64,000 bases of DNA from Mesorhizobium prunaredense (GCF_900156895.1 NZ_FTPD01000023.1:353010-417009), one strand, 5' to 3'. Counted from the first letter of the stretch, positions 1-8,934 are shown. The notes: generated by a model from the sequence alone, not told the origin. Numbers and translations: made by a program.

Positions 1-1
1 G

Positions 2-106
2 GTCGCCTCGGCCACGGTCGGCTCGCTCACGGGTGTACTCCTTTGGCTGTTCGGGCGGCGGCTTAGCACAGATCAGCGGCTTCGCCGATACCGACAAGAC
101 GGCTAG
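2..106 (+). CDS. C-terminal end of a protein cut by the window edge, probably membrane-associated
   Basis: An open frame enters from the left edge and stops with TAG at 104-106, giving 34 residues. A hydrophobic stretch (about residues 5-18, including GVLLWLF) is followed by a basic tail (RRL...RLRRYR), as in the last transmembrane helix and cytoplasmic tail of an inner-membrane protein. It lies upstream of glycosyltransferase genes, so a glycan export or polymerisation protein is possible, but this is inference. Too little is present to assign a family. Confidence 0.4.
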   Translation, partial: VASATVGSLTGVLLWLFGRRLSTDQRLRRYRQDG

Positions 107-479
107 ATGGGCGGCAACAGTGTTACTTGGGACATAAAAGGGATGCCGATGGCGTGCGCCTTGGAAGTCAACGGCTCGCCGCTATCCGGAATGGTGTCGC
201 CCGTGGTGAACGGTCGATACGGGGGGCGCATTACTGTCGCCTACCTGGGCCGGAACCAGACTCTCGGACTGTTTAAGCCCATTGACTTCCGGAGGTCAGG
301 CGCGCGACCCGGATCAGGATTCGGGCCAGTGCGCAGCTTCCTGGCTTCTGCATATGAACCTTCTTGGGTAATTGATAATTGCGCCGTCATGTTCCAAAAC
401 AGGTCGGTAGACCCGGCAGGATGGTTTCGTGCGGGGTCGTCCACGGTCCTCAGGCGAGAATTCCAAAAGACGTTCAACA
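107..479. other. Intergenic region without a convincing gene
   Basis: This stretch lies between the left-edge fragment and the first complete gene. A plus-strand frame runs through it from 107 but continues far into the following glycosyltransferase in another frame and shows no recognisable domain. I see no RNA gene or strong hairpin. It probably holds the promoter of the glycosyltransferase operon, though I cannot point to clear -35/-10 boxes. Confidence 0.4.
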
Positions 480-1694
480 ATGACCCACCACGTACAAAAC
501 GCTCGAATTCTCATGTACAGCCACGACACGTTCGGGCTCGGCCACTTGCAGCGCTGCCGGACGATCGCGCATTCGCTGGTCGAGGATTTCCGCGGACTTC
601 AGGTGCTTATCATCTCGGGTGCGACTATCGCTGGCGCCTTCGACTACCGCGCCCGTGTCGACTTCGTGAAGATCCCCAGCGTTATCAAGTTGCGCAACGG
701 CGAATACACCTCGCTGGAAAAGGATATCGATCTGCATGAGACGCTAAGGATGCGCCAGTCGATCATCCGCCACACAGCCGAGACCTTCCGGCCGGATATC
801 TTCATCGTCGACAAGGAACCGCTTGGCCTGCGCGGTGAGATCGAGGACACGCTGTCCTACCTCAAGACGCGGGGCACCACGCTCGTGCTTGGCCTGCGCG
901 AGGTGATGGACGCCCCGCATCTGCTCGAAGCAGAGTGGGCACACAGGGATGTGATGCGCAAGATAGGCCTGTTCTACGACAAGGTCTGGGTCTATGGTCC
1001 GCCGGATTTCTACGATCCGTTGACCGGTTTGGATGTGCCGCCGGCTGTCAGGGCAAAGATGAAGTTCGTCGGTTTCCTGCAACGGAGCCTGCAGAAGAAC
1101 GAGTTGCCCGGCCACCGGCCCGAGGGCGACTATATCCTCGTTACCACCGGTGGCGGCGGTGACGGCGCCGATCTGATCCACAGCGTCATCGATGCCTATC
1201 AGCACGATCCGCAATTGCAGCATAGGGCGCTGATCGTGCTTGGGCCTTACATGCCGGCGCGCAAGCGCAACAAGCTGCTCAAGAAGGGGTCCAAGATCCC
1301 CTATATCAAGATCATCGAGTTCGACAACCGCATGGAAGAGCTGATTGCCGGCGCCAAGGCAGTCGTGGCGATGGGCGGTTACAACACCTATTGCGAGATA
1401 CTGTCTTTCGACAAGCCGGCGCTGATCGTGCCGCGCGTCAAGCCCCGCGAGGAACAACTGATCCGAGCAAGGCGCGCAGCCGAACTCGGCCTCATCGAGA
1501 TGCTTTTGCCGGAAGAAGCCGAGGATTCCCAGCGGTTTGCCAATGCACTGGAGGTGCTGCCGGGCCGGCCCGGCCCATCGCAGAGCCATCCGCATCTGAC
1601 GCTGGAAGGGCTGCCTCACATTTCCGAAATCGTCGCGGAATTGCTCGACCGGCGGGGCGGCCATCACCTTTCGGTCATTGAAGGCATGAACTGA
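480..1694 (+). CDS. MurG/GT28-like glycosyltransferase (COG4671-type)
   Basis: A 404-residue cytoplasmic glycosyltransferase of GT-B fold. The N-terminus carries the signature of predicted glycosyltransferases of the COG4671 type (YSHDTFGLGHLQRC, a Gly-rich sugar-nucleotide/acceptor loop near residue 15). A glycine run VTTGGGGDGADL follows near residue 220. The C-terminal donor-binding region has AMGGYNTYCEILSFDKPALIVPR around residues 300-320, as in MurG-like enzymes. ATG 480 was chosen because the domain starts directly after it; an in-frame ATG at 429 would add 17 unconserved residues. The next gene starts one base after the stop, and a paralogue follows it, so the three genes form an operon. 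Substrate unknown; a surface glycan or glycolipid is likely. Confidence 0.85.
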   Translation: MTHHVQNARILMYSHDTFGLGHLQRCRTIAHSLVEDFRGLQVLIISGATIAGAFDYRARVDFVKIPSVIKLRNGEYTSLEKDIDLHETLRMRQSIIRHTAETFRPDIFIVDKEPLGLRGEIEDTLSYLKTRGTTLVLGLREVMDAPHLLEAEWAHRDVMRKIGLFYDKVWVYGPPDFYDPLTGLDVPPAVRAKMKFVGFLQRSLQKNELPGHRPEGDYILVTTGGGGDGADLIHSVIDAYQHDPQLQHRALIVLGPYMPARKRNKLLKKGSKIPYIKIIEFDNRMEELIAGAKAVVAMGGYNTYCEILSFDKPALIVPRVKPREEQLIRARRAAELGLIEMLLPEEAEDSQRFANALEVLPGRPGPSQSHPHLTLEGLPHISEIVAELLDRRGGHHLSVIEGMN

Positions 1695-1695
1695 G

Positions 1696-2940
1696 TTGCA
1701 ACATCGCAAGATCGTCGTGGTTCTGAAGGGCTATCCGCGGCTGTCGGAAACCTTCATCGCGCAGGAACTGCTCGGTCTGGAGCGTGCGGGGTTCGACCTG
1801 ATACTCGTCGCGCTCAGGCGGCCGACCGAGGCAAAACGCCACCCCGTGCATGACGAGATCAAAGCGCCCGTCCATTATCTGCCGGAATATCTGCATGAAG
1901 AGCCGCTGCGCGTGGTTCGCTCGCTGTTTGTTTATCTGCTTCGGCCGGGCTTCTGGCGCGCGCTCGGATCGCTGGCTATCGATCTCGGCCGCGACTTTAC
2001 GCGCAATCGCGCGCGCCGCTTCGGGCAAGCGCTCGTGCTGGCGGCCGAATGGCCGGAAGGCGCGGGCTGGCTGCATGCACATTTCGCGCACACACCGGCA
2101 TCGGTGACGCGCTATGCCAGCCAGCTTCGTGGCCTGCCCTGGAGTTGCTCGGCCCATGCCAAGGACATCTGGACTTCGGCGGACTGGGATCTGGCCGGCA
2201 AGCTTTCCTCGGCCCGCTGGACGGTCACTTGCACGAAAGCCGGCTTCGACCGTCTGAGAAAACTCGCTAACGGCAACTCGTCTGTGCATCTGAGCTATCA
2301 TGGGCTCGACCTTGATCGCTTCGGCGGTTTCGGCGAAGCGCGAAAACAGCATGACGGCTCGGCGCCGGACGAACCGGTTATCGTTCTGAGTGTCGGGCGC
2401 GCCGTTGAAAAGAAAGGTTACGACACCTTGCTGGAGGCCCTTGCCCTCTTGCCTGGTGATTTGGCGTGGCGTTTCGAGCATATCGGCGGCGGCGACGAAC
2501 TGGAACAGTTCAAGGCGCTGGCGCAAAAGCTCGGCCTGGATGGTCGCGTCTCTTGGAAAGGCGCGCTTGCGCAGGAGGAGGTGCTTGAGCACTACCGCTG
2601 TGCCGACATCTTCGCCCTGGCCTGCAGGATCGCCGCAAATGGCGACCGGGACGGTCTGCCGAATGTTCTGGTGGAGGCGGCTAGCCAGCGGCTTGCCTGC
2701 GTATCGACCGATATTTCCGGCGTGCCGGAGCTTTTATCGCCGGATGAAACAGGGCTGCTGGTTCCGACGGAAAACCCAATTGCACTGGCACAGGCGCTGG
2801 AGCGCCTGATCCGTGATCCCGTGTTGCGCGCTCGCCTCGGCGACGCCGCAGAGCGGCGCGTGCGCGGTAATTTCGATCATTTGGCAAGCATTGGACAGCT
2901 CAAGGAACTGTTCGAGCGGGAGTGGCGGGCCGCCGAATGA
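1696..2940 (+). CDS. GT4-family glycosyltransferase
   Basis: A 414-residue retaining glycosyltransferase of the GT4/RfaB group. Near residue 230 is the VLSVGRAVEKKGYDTLLEAL segment typical of the GT4 donor-binding domain, and near residues 315-340 the NVLVEAASQ motif with the E..7..E spacing and the following GVPELL. The start is a TTG at 1696, one base after the upstream stop, so translation is probably coupled. The 3' end overlaps the next ATG by four bases. It lies between two MurG-like paralogues, so the three enzymes probably add successive sugars to one acceptor. Whether the product is capsule, exopolysaccharide or glycolipid cannot be told. Confidence 0.88.
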   Translation: MQHRKIVVVLKGYPRLSETFIAQELLGLERAGFDLILVALRRPTEAKRHPVHDEIKAPVHYLPEYLHEEPLRVVRSLFVYLLRPGFWRALGSLAIDLGRDFTRNRARRFGQALVLAAEWPEGAGWLHAHFAHTPASVTRYASQLRGLPWSCSAHAKDIWTSADWDLAGKLSSARWTVTCTKAGFDRLRKLANGNSSVHLSYHGLDLDRFGGFGEARKQHDGSAPDEPVIVLSVGRAVEKKGYDTLLEALALLPGDLAWRFEHIGGGDELEQFKALAQKLGLDGRVSWKGALAQEEVLEHYRCADIFALACRIAANGDRDGLPNVLVEAASQRLACVSTDISGVPELLSPDETGLLVPTENPIALAQALERLIRDPVLRARLGDAAERRVRGNFDHLASIGQLKELFEREWRAAE

Positions 2941-4133
2941 AGCGGCTGCGCGCTTTCTTCTATGTCCAGCACCTGCTCGGTATCGGCCATCTCGCGCGCG
3001 CCAGCCGCGTTGCGGCGGCTCTGGTCGATGACGGGTTTGACGTAACAGTCGTGACCGGCGGAGCGCCGATCGCGGGGTTTCCGGGAGTGGGCGTGAAATC
3101 TGTATCCCTGCCACCTGTCACCTCCGGTGATGAAGGATTTTCCGGACTTGTCGATCTGCAGGGCAAACCCATCGACGATGATTTCAAGAAATGGCGTTCA
3201 GAGATGCTGCTGCAGGCGTTCCGGGATTGCAGGCCTGATATCGTCATTGTCGAGGCGTTTCCATTTGGACGCCGACAGATGCGTTTCGAACTCCTGCCGC
3301 TGATCGAGGCCATCGACGCGACGTCGCCCAGACCGCAGCTGGCGACGTCCGTCCGTGATATCCTTCAGGAGCGCGTCAAGCCGGGCCGAAACGAGGAAAC
3401 GGTCGATCTGATCAACAGGCATTTCGACCTTGTCATGGTCCACGGCGATCCGGCTTTCGCAACCCTCGACAAGACGTTTCCACTGGCTGGGGCGATCAAG
3501 GCCGAGGTCACCTACACAGGGCTCGTTGCCGCGCCGCCATCGCCCGCGGCCTCCGAGCGCTTCGACGTTCTGGTGTCGGTTGGCGGCGGGGCTGCCGGAA
3601 AGAGCCTTGTCAGCTCCACCATCGCAGCGGCGCGAAATGCCAACAACGCTTGGAAATGGTGTTTGATCACCGGCCCAAACCTGCCGAACGACGAGTTTGA
3701 CGCGATCGCACGCGATGCCTCGCCGGTCATATCCATCTTCCGGTTCCGCGAGGATTTCGCCAGCCTGCTGACCGGCGCCCGCCTGTCAGTCTCGCAGGCG
3801 GGTTACAACACCGTCTGCGATGTCCTGCGCGCGGGTTGTCGCTCTCTGCTCGTTCCATTTGCAGCCGGCGGGGAAACCGAACAGACGGTTCGCACCCTGA
3901 TGCTCGAAAAACTCGGTCTTGCAACGGTGCTGATGGAGAAGGACCTAACGCCTGAAGGTTTGGCCCAAGCGATCGAACAGGCGCTTGCGGGACCGATGCC
4001 AGCCGCGCATCGTCTCGATCTGGAAGGCGCGCGTCGCTCGGCGCAAATTCTGCGCCAGCGGTATCAAACATGGTCCCTTAAAGTGGGGCCCGGTTTCGGA
4101 AAAGTTCATGATCAAACAAACGATAGATGCTAA
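2937..4133 (+). CDS. MurG/GT28-like glycosyltransferase with a repeat-derived C-terminus
   Basis: A 398-residue paralogue of the enzyme at 480-1694. It has the same N-terminal signature (YVQHLLGIGHLARASR), a mid-protein VSVGGGAAGKSL loop and a C-terminal SQAGYNTVCDVLRAG motif. The ATG at 2937 overlaps the preceding stop (ATGA). The last 20 or so residues (from about WSLKVGPGF to the stop) are encoded by an intergenic repeat of the type common in Rhizobiales, so the native stop has been lost and the protein now ends inside the repeat. This tail is unlikely to be functional. Role: transfer of a sugar from a nucleotide donor in surface-glycan assembly (family-level inference). Confidence 0.84.
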   Translation: MKRLRAFFYVQHLLGIGHLARASRVAAALVDDGFDVTVVTGGAPIAGFPGVGVKSVSLPPVTSGDEGFSGLVDLQGKPIDDDFKKWRSEMLLQAFRDCRPDIVIVEAFPFGRRQMRFELLPLIEAIDATSPRPQLATSVRDILQERVKPGRNEETVDLINRHFDLVMVHGDPAFATLDKTFPLAGAIKAEVTYTGLVAAPPSPAASERFDVLVSVGGGAAGKSLVSSTIAAARNANNAWKWCLITGPNLPNDEFDAIARDASPVISIFRFREDFASLLTGARLSVSQAGYNTVCDVLRAGCRSLLVPFAAGGETEQTVRTLMLEKLGLATVLMEKDLTPEGLAQAIEQALAGPMPAAHRLDLEGARRSAQILRQRYQTWSLKVGPGFGKVHDQTNDRC

Positions 4134-4216
4134 CGCGCGTCGCGTCTGGCGAGATTCGTGCGACGCGCTTCAACTCCTCGTTTATGCATGTCGTTGTCCC
4201 AAACCGGGCGAAGTGC
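4079..4216. repeat. Rhizobiales-type palindromic intergenic repeat
   Basis: The block starts with AAGTGGGGCCCGGTTTCGG and ends with TGCATGTCGTTGTCCCAAA. It resembles from memory the dispersed intergenic repeats of Rhizobium and Mesorhizobium. A 9-bp perfect inverted repeat (GCGCGTCGC at 4135-4143 and GCGACGCGC at 4160-4168) with a 16-base loop sits in its centre. Its left half is read as the last codons of the preceding glycosyltransferase. It may also act as a transcription end point between the convergent genes. Confidence 0.6.
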
Positions 4217-4217
4217 A

Positions 4218-4892
4218 TCAAACAGTTCCAATCAGCATGAAGCGCGTATAATTTTTTGTCGGCAGTTCGCCGGAGAACCGCACCTCCCGTAGCGCCGCCA
4301 TTGCTTCGAAGGCTGCAAGTGAAGCCACGCAGTTGATGTGCGTCGGCTCGCTGAAATAATCGTTCGATTGCAGCAGTACAGTCGTGCCCCGCGGAAGCAG
4401 AGCAAGCCAGGCGCGCAGATCGGCTATGTGTTCGCAGCTCGTATTGACCATCAAGTCGGGCCGTTCGGCCGCATAGTCGAGTGCGTACATATCTGCCGTC
4501 AGCGCCCGGAACCGGTCGCCGGCTTCCCGGTTGAGGGTCCGGGCGACCGGCGCGACTTCGGGATCGATGTCGATGCTATCGACCGCCGCGATGTCGAAGC
4601 GGGCGTCGTTGAAAAGCATTGCCGGCAATACGCCGTACCATCCACCCAGAACCCATATGCGCCCGAACCGACCGCCGCAGCTTTCGAACAGCCTGTCGAG
4701 CGCCCACATCTTGCAGGCGACCTGCTTGTGGTTGAAGGCGTTGGCGATATCGGCGTTCGGATGCTTGGTGATGACGCGCGCCAGCCCTGCCACGAGAGGG
4801 CAGTTGACATAGGCAGCAATTCCCCGCGTCAGGTCCAAGGCTTGTTCGTGCCAGTCCATGCCGGCATTGCGTGGTTGCGTGACATCCATCAT
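4218..4892 (-). CDS. Class I SAM-dependent methyltransferase-like protein
   Basis: A 224-residue protein with a Rossmann-like methyltransferase core. WVLGGWYGVLPAML stands at the position of motif I, AAVDSIDIDPEVA supplies the acidic residue after strand 2, and DLMVNTSCEHIADL resembles motif IV. The glycine motif is unusual for the family (GGWYG rather than GxGxG). The start was put at the ATG at 4892; an ATG upstream at 5045 would add about 51 residues of low-complexity sequence and overlap the opposite-strand reading frame. It is transcribed convergently with the glycosyltransferase operon and probably modifies the same product (inference). Confidence 0.72.
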   Translation of the reverse strand: MMDVTQPRNAGMDWHEQALDLTRGIAAYVNCPLVAGLARVITKHPNADIANAFNHKQVACKMWALDRLFESCGGRFGRIWVLGGWYGVLPAMLFNDARFDIAAVDSIDIDPEVAPVARTLNREAGDRFRALTADMYALDYAAERPDLMVNTSCEHIADLRAWLALLPRGTTVLLQSNDYFSEPTHINCVASLAAFEAMAALREVRFSGELPTKNYTRFMLIGTV

Positions 4893-4965
4893 ATTCGTCT
4901 TGTATGTTGGGATTTCGGGCGACACAACGCAATCTTGCCTCCCGGAAGGCTGTTGATTCGCGGAC

Positions 4966-5319
4966 GTGATTATGCTGCAAGCCGCTTCGCCATTGCCCGG
5001 TGCCGGAGAGAGCCTGTTGCATCTGTCCGGACCATCGGCATCCATCCGCCAGTACCAGCCGCGCAGCTGCGGCCTCGTGCTGCTCGGCTATTCGCCAAAA
5101 CACTACCGAAGCCGCGAACCGTTTGGCCAGCCGCCTTCTTCGATGATCAGCATCGACCATGCGCCGGAACTGGATCGCGCCGCCTCGCAGGTTCCTTCCA
5201 TCGTTGAGCGCAGGACAATCTCCGTGCGCTGCAGCTTCGAGCTTGTCTTTGGCGACGAAGAAATTGCCGACACGCCATTCGCCAGCAGGTGCTTTTACAT
5301 CCTGCATCCTTCCAACTGA
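4966..5319 (+). CDS. Small hypothetical protein upstream of the ABC-exporter-like gene
   Basis: A 117-residue frame from GTG 4966 (or ATG 4972) that ends 17 bases before the start of the ABC-like gene. It has no signal peptide or membrane segment. It contains a plausible folded middle (SCGLVLLGYSP...SMISIDHAPEL) and no homology I recognise. Its position and spacing suggest co-transcription with the downstream gene. Both strands are open here, so it could be a chance frame; if so, 4893-5336 is simply the divergent promoter region. Confidence 0.4.
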   Translation: MIMLQAASPLPGAGESLLHLSGPSASIRQYQPRSCGLVLLGYSPKHYRSREPFGQPPSSMISIDHAPELDRAASQVPSIVERRTISVRCSFELVFGDEEIADTPFASRCFYILHPSN

Positions 5320-5336
5320 AGGGTCCACAGCCGCAT

Positions 5337-8051
5337 ATGGAACCCAGCCTAGCCCGCTATATCTGGACGCACACCAAGAAGCAGCAGCTCTGGATATTGA
5401 TGATCGTCGTGCTTTCGATGATCCCGTATTTCATGTCCTTCGACCTGCCGAAGCTGATCATCAACGGCCCGATCCAAGGTAGCGGCTTCGAGCAACCGGG
5501 CGCGACCCAACCATTCATGAGGCTACACTATAGCCTGCCGTTCATCGGAGAGGTCCAGTTCTTCTCCGGTTTTCAGCTCGACCGCAAGGCGACGCTGTTT
5601 GCCCTGAGCCTTGTGTTCCTCTTGCTAGTCGTCATCAACGGCCTGTTCAAACTCTACATCAACACCTACAAGGGCCGCCTCGGCGAACGCATGCTGCGGC
5701 GTATCCGCTTCGATCTGGTCGATCGTGTGCTGCGGTTTCCGCCGTTTTACTTCAAGCGGGTGAAATCCGCCGAAGTGGCGACCATGGTGAAGGACGAGGT
5801 GGAGCCGCTGGGCGGCTTCATCGGCGATGCCTTCGTGCAGCCGGTGCTGCTCGGCGGCCAGGCGCTGACGGCCATGCTGTTCATCGTGGTCCAGAATTTC
5901 TGGCTCGGAATGATCGCGGCCGGGATCGTGGCGATCCAGATCGTGCTCATCCCGCGAATGCGGCGGCGGCTGATCGTGCTCGGGCGCGAACGGCAGTTGA
6001 CGGCGCGCGCGCTTTCGGGCCGGGTTGGCGAAATCGTCGACGGCATCGGCGCGGTTCACGTCCACGACACATCAAACTACGAGCGCGCCGACATAGCTGC
6101 CCGGCTCGGGCTCATCTTTAAGATCCGCTTCGATCTTTACCAATGGAAATTCATGGTGAAGTTCCTCAACAATTTTCTCGCGCAGGTCACGCCCTTTCTG
6201 TTCTACATGATCGGCGGGTATCTGGTCATCCAGGGGCGGCTGGACGTCGGTCAGCTCGTGGCCGTGATCGGCGCCTACAAGGATCTGCCCGGACCGATGA
6301 AGGAACTGATCGACTGGGATCAGGCGCGGCAGGATATCCAGGTCAAATATCAGCAGGTCGTTGAACAATTCACCGTCGATCGGCTCATTGCGCCGAGAAT
6401 CGGGGTATTGACGACCGATGATCCCGATCCGATGACCAAACCCCTGTCGGCGATCGGTCTGTCCATAGCGGATGATGGCGGAGCAATGCTCCTCGACCGT
6501 GTCTCCCTCCAGATCAAGCCGGGTGAGACGGTGGCGCTGGTCAGTACCGCAACAGGTGGAGCCGAGGCGCTTGCAGAAGCCTTCGGAAGGCTGAACTGGC
6601 CGGACAGCGGAAAGGTCGCTTCGGGCGCCGACGACTTGCTTGAACTCCCCGAAGCAGTGACCGGCCGGCGCATGTCCTATGCCTCGTCGGATGTTTTCCT
6701 GTTCCAGGCAAGCCTACGCGATAACCTGCTCTACGGGCTGAAGCATGCGCCGCTGACATCGGTGCCTTATGACGGTGCTGCGGCAGACCAGCACCGCTGG
6801 AACATGCAGGAGGCGCGCCTGTCGGGCAATCCGGATCTTGATATCCACAGCGACTGGATCAACTATGCTTCCGCCGGCGCTACCGGCCCGCACGACCTTT
6901 TTGAAGCCGTGCGCCGGGTACTCGACGCGGTTGTTCTGTCGCGCGACATTCTGGATCTTGGCTTGCGCTCTTCGGCCGACCTCACGCGTCACGCCGAGCT
7001 TGCCAGGCGGATCGTCGAACTGCGTGCGGCGCTGCGAACCCGGCTGGAACACGAAGGGCTGAGCGGACTGGTGGTTCCTTTCGAACCGGGCGCCTACAAC
7101 AAAGAAGCAACGATCGGCCAAAACCTGCTCTTCGGCGCTGCCGCCGGCCCCGAACTGGCCGACAGGGCTCTGGCGGCCAATCCCTATTTTGCTTCTGTGC
7201 TAAGGCAAGCCGGCCTCGACCGCACGCTCTACGAAATGGGCATGGAGATCGCCGAACAGGCGATCGAACTGTTTGCCGACCTGCCGCCCGATCACCAGTT
7301 CTTCCAGCAGCTCGCCTTCATGAGCGCCGAGGAGATACCCACCTACGAAACCTTGCTGCAACGGCTCAAGAACCGTCCCCACGAGGCGGTTTCGGAGAAC
7401 GACCGCGCGATGATCGTCACCTTGAGCTTTGCCTATATCGAGCCCCGGCACCGCTTCGGCCTGCTGAGCGACGAACTGATGAGCAAGATCGTCGCTGCAC
7501 GCAACCTGTTCTATAAAAACCTGCCGCCCGAGCTGCAAAATGCGATCGAACGGTATGATCCTGCCAAATACATTGCCGCGGCCACCGTCATGGACAATGT
7601 CCTGTTCGGGCGTTTGGGCAGCAACCATCCCGACGCGCCGGACCGCATACGCTCCATCGTCTATGACATTCTTGACGAACTTGGGCTTTATGCCGAACTT
7701 CTGGATGTCGGCCTGGACTTCAACGTCGGCTCCGGCGGCAGGCGGCTGACCAGTGGACAGCGACAGAAGCTCGATGTTGCCCGGGCCCTGCTCAAGCGTC
7801 CCGATTTTCTCATTCTCAACCGGCCGCTGTCGGCGCTCGACCAGCGCATGCAGGATAAGGTGCTGCGAAACGTGCTCGAGGAAGCCAGGCGCGACGGCCA
7901 TTCGTCGGCAATTGTGTGGGTCGTGACGAATCCGGCGATGGGGATGATGTTCGATCGCGTTATCGTCTTCGCCTCGGGTAAATTGGTGGAAGACGGAACA
8001 CCCGAGACACTTTTGGCAGGGAACGGTACATTCAAGGAACTGTTGTCATAG
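5337..8051 (+). CDS. ABC-exporter-like membrane protein with degenerate, split ATPase domain
   Basis: 904 residues. The N-terminal ~350 residues form a six-helix exporter core (helices near 17-45, 87-110, 168-225 and 275-320), and the C-terminus resembles an ABC ATPase. Every catalytic motif has decayed. The Walker A position reads VSTATGGAEAL (about 402-412) with no GKS/T, the Q-loop Gln is absent (RMSYASSDVFLF, about 445-456), Walker B reads FLILNRPLSALD (about 824-835) instead of LLLDEPTSALD, and the switch His is replaced by Asn (VVTNPAMG, about 862). Only the signature LTSGQRQ (about 804-810) survives. About 320 residues are inserted between Q-loop and signature, containing two further copies of the post-Q-loop motif (GQNLLFG, MDNVLFG). 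ATG 5337 is preferred over 5289 because the transmembrane domain follows. ATP-driven transport looks unlikely; a regulatory or scaffold role is possible. Confidence 0.8.
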   Translation: MEPSLARYIWTHTKKQQLWILMIVVLSMIPYFMSFDLPKLIINGPIQGSGFEQPGATQPFMRLHYSLPFIGEVQFFSGFQLDRKATLFALSLVFLLLVVINGLFKLYINTYKGRLGERMLRRIRFDLVDRVLRFPPFYFKRVKSAEVATMVKDEVEPLGGFIGDAFVQPVLLGGQALTAMLFIVVQNFWLGMIAAGIVAIQIVLIPRMRRRLIVLGRERQLTARALSGRVGEIVDGIGAVHVHDTSNYERADIAARLGLIFKIRFDLYQWKFMVKFLNNFLAQVTPFLFYMIGGYLVIQGRLDVGQLVAVIGAYKDLPGPMKELIDWDQARQDIQVKYQQVVEQFTVDRLIAPRIGVLTTDDPDPMTKPLSAIGLSIADDGGAMLLDRVSLQIKPGETVALVSTATGGAEALAEAFGRLNWPDSGKVASGADDLLELPEAVTGRRMSYASSDVFLFQASLRDNLLYGLKHAPLTSVPYDGAAADQHRWNMQEARLSGNPDLDIHSDWINYASAGATGPHDLFEAVRRVLDAVVLSRDILDLGLRSSADLTRHAELARRIVELRAALRTRLEHEGLSGLVVPFEPGAYNKEATIGQNLLFGAAAGPELADRALAANPYFASVLRQAGLDRTLYEMGMEIAEQAIELFADLPPDHQFFQQLAFMSAEEIPTYETLLQRLKNRPHEAVSENDRAMIVTLSFAYIEPRHRFGLLSDELMSKIVAARNLFYKNLPPELQNAIERYDPAKYIAAATVMDNVLFGRLGSNHPDAPDRIRSIVYDILDELGLYAELLDVGLDFNVGSGGRRLTSGQRQKLDVARALLKRPDFLILNRPLSALDQRMQDKVLRNVLEEARRDGHSSAIVWVVTNPAMGMMFDRVIVFASGKLVEDGTPETLLAGNGTFKELLS

Positions 8052-8351
8052 CAACGGACATTCAGATGGGATCATTCTGCCGGTGGGAATTTACTGCAAG
8101 GTCAAGGGATTCGACGAAGGGCGTAGCGAGGCCACATCCCGCCAAGACCCGAAGGTTTTGCCGCAAATTCATCCGGCTCGTCGGGTTTCCGGTTGGCGGA
8201 CGCCATTTCCAGGCGGCATCGCCCGATCGCACGACATCGGGCTCGCCACCTTTCGCGCGATTCGTCTCGCCACCCCGGAAACAGAATTCATTCCATCAGG
8301 GCGTCCGTTGCTCTAGTCTGGCAAACGCGAATTTTGGGAAGGTTTGCGACA
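8052..8351. other. Intergenic region before the cyclic-nucleotide-binding gene
   Basis: About 300 bases without a supported gene. Frames in it have no recognisable domain. The only clear signal is a ribosome-binding sequence, GGGAAGG at about 8337-8343, just ahead of ATG 8352. Confidence 0.4.
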
Positions 8352-8801
8352 ATGCTGCTCAAGGATGAAGTTGCAATGCTGCAACGCGTTCCCTTGTTCT
8401 CTGCCATCGAGCCGACAAAGCTCAAGCTGCTTGCGTTCACATCCGATCGTGTGAGCTACAGCGCCGGCCAGATCCTTTTCCGGCAGGGCGACGAGGGAGA
8501 CGCCGCCTATGTCATCCTTTCAGGCAGGGCGGATATTCTGGTCGATTCCGACAGCGGACCGATAAAAGTTGCCGAACTGGAGCCAAATTCGATTGTTGGC
8601 GAGATCGCCATATTGTGCAACAGCTCTCGCACCGCCACCGTCAGAGCGGCAAGTCCGCTGGAAGCCTTGAGGATCAGCAAGGATCATTTCCTGAGGCTTA
8701 TGAGGGAGTTCCCGGAAATGACCATCGAGATATTGCGGGTTCTTGCCGATCGCCTAAGCCATACGACCGCGGATCTGATCGACGCACGAAGCGCCAAATA
8801 A
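8352..8801 (+). CDS. Stand-alone cyclic-nucleotide-binding domain protein
   Basis: 149 residues made almost wholly of one cNMP-binding domain of the CAP family. The beta-roll is visible from about residue 34, with SAGQILFRQGDEGDAAYVI, and the phosphate-binding cassette GEIAILCNSSRTATVRA at 83-99 keeps the Glu (84) and the Arg (93) that contact cyclic nucleotide. A C-terminal helix (FPEMTIEILRVLADRL) follows, but there is no helix-turn-helix, so it is not a transcription factor by itself. It may bind cAMP or cGMP and act on a partner. It lies 300 bases after the degenerate ABC protein and within a region rich in class III cyclases, which suggests it reads their signal (inference). Confidence 0.86.
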   Translation: MLLKDEVAMLQRVPLFSAIEPTKLKLLAFTSDRVSYSAGQILFRQGDEGDAAYVILSGRADILVDSDSGPIKVAELEPNSIVGEIAILCNSSRTATVRAASPLEALRISKDHFLRLMREFPEMTIEILRVLADRLSHTTADLIDARSAK

Positions 8802-8934
8802 CGGATGACGTGTGCTCGATCCTCGCCGTCGCGATGGCACTGGCCTCTTGCTGAGAAGGTCACCCGGAGAAACCTGTCTCGCCTAGCAGCAGTTGTTTGG
8901 CTACGATGGGCGACGGGGACTGGGAAGGGGTAGC

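Noticed and set aside
107..739. 210-codon plus-strand frame at the left end
   Set aside because: Its second half lies within the glycosyltransferase gene in another frame and its first half shows no motif; start immediately after a stop is coincidental.
744..1709. 321-codon minus-strand frame
   Set aside because: Antisense to the MurG-like gene, no recognisable domain.
4338..5207. 289-codon plus-strand frame
   Set aside because: Antisense to the methyltransferase, which has recognisable motifs; this frame has none.
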